The notes below the pieces were generated by a model. The model saw only the letters and a list, made by a program, of their open reading frames with translations. It made no database searches and was not told the origin of the DNA. A stretch of 64,000 bases of DNA from Gordonia hirsuta DSM 44140 = NBRC 16056 (GTDB lineage Bacteria; Actinomycetota; Actinomycetes; Mycobacteriales; Mycobacteriaceae): NCBI RefSeq assembly GCF_000333015.1, contig NZ_BANT01000022.1, positions 62,001-126,000 of the forward strand, given 5' to 3'. Position 1 is the stretch's first letter. Each line of letters starts with the position of its first letter. The position numbers and the translations under genes were made by a program. This document shows positions 57,770-64,000 of this stretch, in pieces.

Positions 57770-58057
57770 GCGCTTTCACCAGGAACTTCAGGGTCCGCGG
57801 AATCGTTATCGTTTCGTTATACTCGCCGGGTGTGCTTCTCGCTCTGGCGCACTGGTCGCCACGAGCAGCGACGACAGCGCCGCAACTGCGCGCCGCACCG
57901 AATTGACGACACCGAGCCCCGGAGGATTACCGATATCCCGCTACCGACAGGTAACCTAATGTCCGAATATGCCGAAAAGTGAGCGCTATCTCATCACTTC
58001 AGCCGCTGCGGCTGCGGCTTCCCCCTGCAACCGGCGTCCCCCACTGAAAGACAAGAG

Positions 58058-59899
58058 ATGACAACGACTTCGACCCCGAAGACGGGCCTGCAACGTTCGC
58101 GGCTGCTGCGGCTGATTGTGGCCGTACTGGTACTGATCCCGCTGGTGGTCTCCGCTATCTACATGTGGGTCCTGTGGGATCCGACCAAGACGGTCAAGGA
58201 TATGCCGGTGGCCATCGTCAATCAGGACGTCGGCTACACCGACGCCTCCGGTGAGACCAATGCCGGCGCGAACGTGGCGAACAACCTCGTCGAGTCGGCG
58301 GCCCTCGGTTTCCAGGTGGTCGACAGGAAAGCCGCCTACCAGGGTCTGAACGAAGACGATTTCTACTTCGTCATCGACATCCCCAAAGACTTCTCGCAGT
58401 CCCTCAAGACGATCACCCAGCCCGAGGCAGCACCGGCCCTGATCACCGTCACCTTCAATGACAACAACACGATCAAGGCCTCTTCGATCGGCGCCTCGGC
58501 GATCGAGAAGATCTACGCCAGCGTGCTCAAGGGCGTCTCGTCCACGACGACCGGCGCACTGGTCGACGGCACGCAGAAGCTGGCCGACGGGCTGCGCACC
58601 GCAGCCGACGGTTCGCAGCAACTCGCCGACGGCACCTCGACGCTGGCCTCCGGCGTCACCGAGGATCTCGCCCCCGGCGTCGATCGCGCCCGCGAAGGCA
58701 GCACCAAGCTGGCCGCCGGTGCGAACACCCTCTCCGACGGAATGCTGACCCTGCAGTCGGGCACCGACACCCTCGGATCCGGTGCCACCGAACTCGCCGA
58801 CGGCATCGAGCGCCTCACCGGTGCGATTCCGCTGGCTGAGGTCAACCAGCTGCTCAACCAGGCACAGAGCGTGCTCCCGAACGCCTCGGCGCTGTCGACC
58901 GTCCAGGAGCTGATCTCCGGTCTGGAGCGGCTGCAGGCCGGTAGCCGCGAGATCGCCACCCAGCTGACCGACCCGAATGCCCAGTACCGCAGCGGCGTCG
59001 ACCGACTCACCGACGGCGCCGCCCAGCTCAAGGACGGTACCGCCGAGCTCGCCGCCGGCATGGTCACCCTCGATGCCGGCGTGGACCGCCTGTCCGCCGG
59101 CGCCGTGCAGCTGCAGGAGGGCGCCGGCCAGCTGGCGACCGGACTGACCGCGGGCGCCGAAGCGGCCCCCGATTTCGGTGGCGAAGAAGAGCGCATGTCG
59201 CTGGCGGCACTGCTGTCCACTCCGATGACCAAGGAGCACCAGAACCTGGCACAGGCTCAGTTCAGCGGCCCCGGTGGCGCACCGGCCATCCTGCTGATCG
59301 CCTCCATGCTGGTCCCGATCGTCGTCTTCCTGACCTTCCGCGGTCAGCGGTTCGTGAGCGATGAGGAAACCCCGCGGACCCTGGCCGATGTGGGCCGCCG
59401 GGCCGTCGCGGTCAGCGGGGTCAGCCTCGCCGTCATGGCCGTCGTCGGCGTATTGGCCTGGATCACCCGCGATCCGATGCCCGAACCGGCCCGCATGTGG
59501 CAGGTGGTACTGATCACGATCGCCGCCACGCTGATGAACGTGGCCCTGGTGTCGGTGTTGTTCACCCTCTTCGGCTATATCGTCGGCACCCTCGCATCCC
59601 TGTCCTGGTTCATGTTGCAGCTGTTCTCCTACGGCGGCATCTGGATGATCCAGACCATGCCTGCACCGTTCAAGTGGCTGAACCCGATCTCGCCGCTGAC
59701 CTACGTCCGCGACGGCTACATCGCCGGATTCAACGGTGTCGGCGGATTCTGGGGGTCACTGGTCATCCTGATCGTGATCGGTCTGATCGGCCTGGCCATC
59801 ACCTTCTGGGCGGCCGGTTTCCAGCGCAAACGCTACGAGAAGGCGCGTCAGGCCCTGTCCGACGAACAGACCGAACAGCTTGTCGGAGCCGTCGACTGA
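58058..59899 (+). CDS. YhgE/Pip-domain membrane protein (ABC-2/phage-infection-protein family)
   Basis: 613 residues. One membrane helix near residues 17-38 (RLLRLIVAVLVLIPLVVSAIYMWVL spacing), then a large extracellular part with MPVAIVNQDVGY and a run of 7- to 14-residue repeats such as LADGLRTAADGSQQLADGTSTLASG-like units (residues about 170-370), then five membrane helices from about residue 405 to 600. This layout is the YhgE/Pip family, related to ABC-2 permeases, MmpL-like exporters and type VII-linked proteins. Actinobacterial members are tied to export across the envelope; the cargo is unknown. The gene diverges from fas and ends before a 21-bp perfect hairpin. Confidence 0.85.
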   Translation: MTTTSTPKTGLQRSRLLRLIVAVLVLIPLVVSAIYMWVLWDPTKTVKDMPVAIVNQDVGYTDASGETNAGANVANNLVESAALGFQVVDRKAAYQGLNEDDFYFVIDIPKDFSQSLKTITQPEAAPALITVTFNDNNTIKASSIGASAIEKIYASVLKGVSSTTTGALVDGTQKLADGLRTAADGSQQLADGTSTLASGVTEDLAPGVDRAREGSTKLAAGANTLSDGMLTLQSGTDTLGSGATELADGIERLTGAIPLAEVNQLLNQAQSVLPNASALSTVQELISGLERLQAGSREIATQLTDPNAQYRSGVDRLTDGAAQLKDGTAELAAGMVTLDAGVDRLSAGAVQLQEGAGQLATGLTAGAEAAPDFGGEEERMSLAALLSTPMTKEHQNLAQAQFSGPGGAPAILLIASMLVPIVVFLTFRGQRFVSDEETPRTLADVGRRAVAVSGVSLAVMAVVGVLAWITRDPMPEPARMWQVVLITIAATLMNVALVSVLFTLFGYIVGTLASLSWFMLQLFSYGGIWMIQTMPAPFKWLNPISPLTYVRDGYIAGFNGVGGFWGSLVILIVIGLIGLAITFWAAGFQRKRYEKARQALSDEQTEQLVGAVD

Positions 59900-59915
59900 C
59901 GACGCGGCTCAACGC

Positions 59916-59960
59916 ACAGGCCGGGCCTTTCCGACTAAGTCGGAAAGGCCCGGCCTGTCT
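59916..59960 (+). terminator. Strong intrinsic terminator after the YhgE/Pip gene
   Basis: A perfect 21-bp inverted repeat (59916-59936 and 59938-59958) with a single central base, followed by CTCTGTTGC. It begins 17 nt past the stop codon and ends 36 nt before the HIT gene. Confidence 0.85.
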
Positions 59961-59993
59961 CTGTTGCGCTCAGTCCTTGGCACACTGGTCGCC

Positions 59994-60410
59994 ATGAGCA
60001 GCGACTGCATCTTCTGCGCCATCGTCGCCGGCACCGGCCCGGCCGACATCGTCTACACCGATGAGCACATCGTCGGCTTTCTGGACATCCGCCCGATCAC
60101 CGTCGGGCACACCTTGCTGGTACCGCGCACCCACCACACCGGCCTGGCCGATCTCCCCGCCGAAACCGGCGCGCGGCTCTTCGCCGCCGGACAGCGCGTA
60201 GCCGCCGCAGCCAAGGCCGCCCTGGACGCCGACGGCATCAATCTGGCCCTCAACGACGGCAAGTCCGCGTTCCAGACGGTCTTTCACACCCATCTGCACG
60301 TCGTGCCCCGACACAGCGGCGACAAGCTGCAGTTCGCCAAGGGGCTGCTGACGCGACGCGGCGGCGACCGAAAGTCGATCGCCGCCGCATTGCGGGAGGA
60401 ATTGAGTTAA
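59994..60410 (+). CDS. HIT-family nucleotide hydrolase/transferase
   Basis: 138 residues. The histidine triad HTHLHVVPR is intact and preceded by the family block NDGKSAFQTVFHTHLH; CIFCAIVAG at the N-terminus is the zinc-like Cys pair of the HINT group. Such enzymes hydrolyse AMP-lysine or dinucleoside polyphosphates. The ATG at 59994 is 36 nt after the terminator. Its TAA stop abuts the stop of the convergent helicase (TTAACTAG) with no base between. Confidence 0.9.
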   Translation: MSSDCIFCAIVAGTGPADIVYTDEHIVGFLDIRPITVGHTLLVPRTHHTGLADLPAETGARLFAAGQRVAAAAKAALDADGINLALNDGKSAFQTVFHTHLHVVPRHSGDKLQFAKGLLTRRGGDRKSIAAALREELS

Positions 60411-62159
<1,749 letters not shown>

Positions 62160-62223
62160 GCGCGCTCACAGGTGTTCATCAGAACGTGATCCTACCTGAG
62201 GAAACCCCTGTGACATGCACCAC

Positions 62224-62241
62224 TTGACTCGCTGGTAGGGT
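62224..62241 (+). promoter_or_regulatory. Candidate promoter elements before the FadD15-like gene
   Basis: TTGACT (62224-62229) and TAGGGT (62236-62241) occur in the 154-nt divergent region, but they are only 6 nt apart, so they cannot be the -35 and -10 of one promoter; TAGGGT alone is the better -10. Also TCACAGG (62166-62172) and CCTGTGA (62207-62213) form a distant inverted repeat. Confidence 0.25.
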
Positions 62242-62313
62242 TTTTCGCTACGGGGTTCGTCCGAACCGCCCAATGCGCACATTTCAGAAGCTTGAGACTC
62301 GAGGAGAGCCGCC

Positions 62314-64000
62314 ATGCAGGAGTTCAGCACGCCGTCCAATCTGACCGTGGGTGATGACGTCACGACCATCACCCGGATCCAGGACCTCCGCCGCAACAAC
62401 CCCTCGACCCCGGTCTTCAAGCGCCTCGGCGACTCCGGCCACTGGCTGAACGTCACCGCCGAGCAGTTCGCCGGTGAAGTCGACGCCGTGGCCAAGGGCC
62501 TGATCGCCAGCGGCATCGAGCCCGGCGACCGCGTCTCCCTGCTCTGTTCCACCCGGTACGAGTGGAGCCTGCTCGACTACGCCATCTGGCGAGCCGGTGC
62601 CACCACGGTCGCGATCTACGAGACCTCGGCACCCGATCAGGTCGACTGGATCCTCAACGACTCGGGCACCAAGCTGCTGATCCTCGAGAACGACGAGCAC
62701 CGGACCAAGCACCACGAGGTCATCACCGCGGCATCGGCGCTGCAGGAGACCCTGGTGATCGACCAAGGTGCGATCGTCGAGTTGCGCAAGCGCGGTGAGA
62801 ACGTCCCCGATTCGGCACTCGACGAGCGCGAAGCCAACTCCCGCTCCTCCGACGCGGCCACGCTGATCTACACCTCGGGCACCACCGGCCGGCCCAAGGG
62901 CGTCATGCTGACCCATGCCAACTTCATCTCCGAAGCGGCTGCGGTGCGCGACTCGGTCGGCCCGGGCCTGACTGCCGGAAAGACCACGCTGCTGTTCCTG
63001 CCACTCGCGCATGTCTTTGCCCGCGCCATCGCGGTCGGCTGCATGGAGAACGGTGTGGTGCTGGGTCACACCAGCGACCTGCCCAACCTGGTGGAGAACC
63101 TCGGCGTCTTCAAGCCGAACTACGTCCTGTCGGTCCCGCGCGTCTTCGAGAAGGTCTACAACTCGGCCCGCCAGAAGGCGATCGACGGCGGCAAGGGCGG
63201 CATCTTCGACAAGGCCGCCGACGCCGCGATCGCCTACAGCAAGGCGCTCGACGGGCGCGGCCCCGGCCTGGGCCTGAAGATCAAGCACGCCGTCTTCGAC
63301 AAGCTCGTCTACGGCAAGCTGCGCGACGCACTCGGCGGTCAGTGCGAGGCAGCCGTGTCCGGCGGCGCGCCGATGGGTGCCCGGCTGGGCCACTTCTTCC
63401 GCGGCGTCGGCATTCCGGTCTTCGAGGGTTACGGCCTCACCGAGACCACCGCCGCGGTGACCGCCAACAACGAGGAGCACAGCCGCATCGGGTCGGTCGG
63501 CCGCCCGGTCCCGGGCGTCTCGATCGCCATCGCCGAAGACGGCGAGGTCCTGCTGCGCGGCCCGATGATCTTCACCGGGTACTGGCAGAACGCCGACGCC
63601 ACCGCCGACTCCATCCGCGACGGCTGGTTCCACACCGGCGACATCGGCTACCTGGAGGACGGCTTCCTCTTCATCACCGGCCGCAAGAAGGAACTGATCG
63701 TCACCGCCGGCGGCAAGAACGTCTCGCCGGCACAGCTCGAGGACACCATCCGGGCACATCCGATGGTCAGTCAGTGCCTGGTGGTCGGCGACAAGATGCC
63801 GTTCATCGGCGCGCTGCTGACCATCGACCCAGAATCGGCACCGGGCTGGCTGGAGCGCCAGGGCCTGCCGGCCGACACCTCGATGGAGGAGCTGGCCAAG
63901 AACCCGGTGCTGCGCGCCGAGTTCGAGGAGGCCGTCGCCTCGGCCAACGCCAAGGTCTCCGCGGCCGAGCAGATCAAGAAGTTCGATGTGCTGGCCACCG
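62314..64000 (+). CDS. Long-chain acyl-CoA synthetase (FadD15-like), C-terminus beyond the window
   Basis: 562 codons are visible and the frame is still open at the edge. AMP-binding signature LIYTSGTTGRPKGVMLTH, the second block EGYGLTETTAAVTANN, and ITGRKKELIVTAGGKNVSP are those of the FadD15/Faa1 group. It activates long-chain fatty acids for beta-oxidation or lipid synthesis. The ATG at 62314 has GAGGAGAG upstream. The last 30-40 residues are missing, probably with the final catalytic Lys block. Confidence 0.9.
   Translation, partial: MQEFSTPSNLTVGDDVTTITRIQDLRRNNPSTPVFKRLGDSGHWLNVTAEQFAGEVDAVAKGLIASGIEPGDRVSLLCSTRYEWSLLDYAIWRAGATTVAIYETSAPDQVDWILNDSGTKLLILENDEHRTKHHEVITAASALQETLVIDQGAIVELRKRGENVPDSALDEREANSRSSDAATLIYTSGTTGRPKGVMLTHANFISEAAAVRDSVGPGLTAGKTTLLFLPLAHVFARAIAVGCMENGVVLGHTSDLPNLVENLGVFKPNYVLSVPRVFEKVYNSARQKAIDGGKGGIFDKAADAAIAYSKALDGRGPGLGLKIKHAVFDKLVYGKLRDALGGQCEAAVSGGAPMGARLGHFFRGVGIPVFEGYGLTETTAAVTANNEEHSRIGSVGRPVPGVSIAIAEDGEVLLRGPMIFTGYWQNADATADSIRDGWFHTGDIGYLEDGFLFITGRKKELIVTAGGKNVSPAQLEDTIRAHPMVSQCLVVGDKMPFIGALLTIDPESAPGWLERQGLPADTSMEELAKNPVLRAEFEEAVASANAKVSAAEQIKKFDVLAT

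Larger units (their letters stand above)
57635..58057. other. 423-nt divergent intergenic region between fas and the YhgE/Pip gene
   Basis: Holds the fas promoter and palindromes on the minus side (57707-57775). On the plus side TATACT at 57818-57823 and TTGACG at 57904-57909 (with GATTACCGATAT after it) are candidate promoter elements for the YhgE/Pip gene. A plus-strand frame (57692-57906) has no family resemblance and is not called a gene. Confidence 0.6.

Noticed and set aside
57692-57906. Possible small gene between fas and the YhgE/Pip gene
   Set aside because: It lies on the fas promoter and palindromes, lacks a ribosome site and shows no family.

Overview
The window is high-GC actinobacterial DNA with closely packed genes and many ATGA/GTGA start-stop overlaps. 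It carries genes typical of mycolic-acid bacteria (Mycobacteriales): a CmrA-type mycolate reductase, a single-chain FAS-I synthase with its own AcpS, an LdtMt2-like L,D-transpeptidase, a wax ester/diacylglycerol acyltransferase, and PlsB plus a HAD-PlsC fusion. The order of several blocks (cmrA-orn-tRNA-His; ldt-tRNA-Lys-DUF3618-bcp-tetR-acpS-fas; plsB-plsC-WS/DGAT; receiver protein-nuoA-N) matches Mycobacterium tuberculosis from memory. A Gordonia-like or related genus is my best guess, but the genus cannot be fixed from this sequence alone.

Layout. 1-2.2 kb: a cut-off P-loop ATPase (minus), then cmrA, orn, tRNA-His and a strong terminator. 2.2-10.6 kb: a TDT-family transporter, a pterin dehydratase-ureohydrolase fusion, a YihY/BrkB membrane protein, an MFS exporter preceded by a tiny candidate uORF, a sigma-region-4/winged-helix protein with a lysine-rich partner, and a SpeG-like acetyltransferase. 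10.7-26.3 kb: a receiver-like protein and a complete 14-gene complex I operon (nuoA-nuoN), with palindromes in its leader that include a CRP-like site. 26.4-38.1 kb: accessory metabolism, namely a 2-oxoglutarate oxygenase, a fadD-echA pair divergent from a TetR gene, a SnoaL-like gene broken by an in-frame stop, a luciferase-like oxidoreductase, a DUF4352 protein, a coupled trio (secreted M19-like hydrolase, GPH transporter, sphingosine-1-phosphate-lyase-like PLP enzyme) and a hemerythrin protein. 38.1-43.3 kb: a glycerolipid operon (plsB, HAD-plsC, WS/DGAT). 43.6-48.4 kb: acyl-CoA dehydrogenase, L,D-transpeptidase, tRNA-Lys, DUF3618, Bcp, TetR and AcpS. 48.4-57.6 kb: fas. 58-64 kb: a YhgE/Pip membrane protein, a HIT hydrolase, a DEAD-box helicase and a FadD15-like acyl-CoA ligase cut by the window end.

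Taken together, lipid and envelope metabolism dominates. FAS-I makes acyl-CoAs, AcpS activates it, FadD proteins make CoA thioesters, PlsB/PlsC/WS-DGAT move acyl chains to glycerol, CmrA finishes mycolate, and LdtMt2-like protein crosslinks peptidoglycan; complex I supplies respiration. Several genes appear to be read from leaderless mRNAs: a TANNNT -10 box ends 6-8 nt before the start codon. I see no insertion sequence, prophage, CRISPR array or plasmid feature. The items most worth a second look are the dehydratase-ureohydrolase fusion, the M19/GPH/S1P-lyase-like trio, the sigma4-HARE protein, the candidate leaderless uORF before the MFS gene and the palindromes over the fas promoter.
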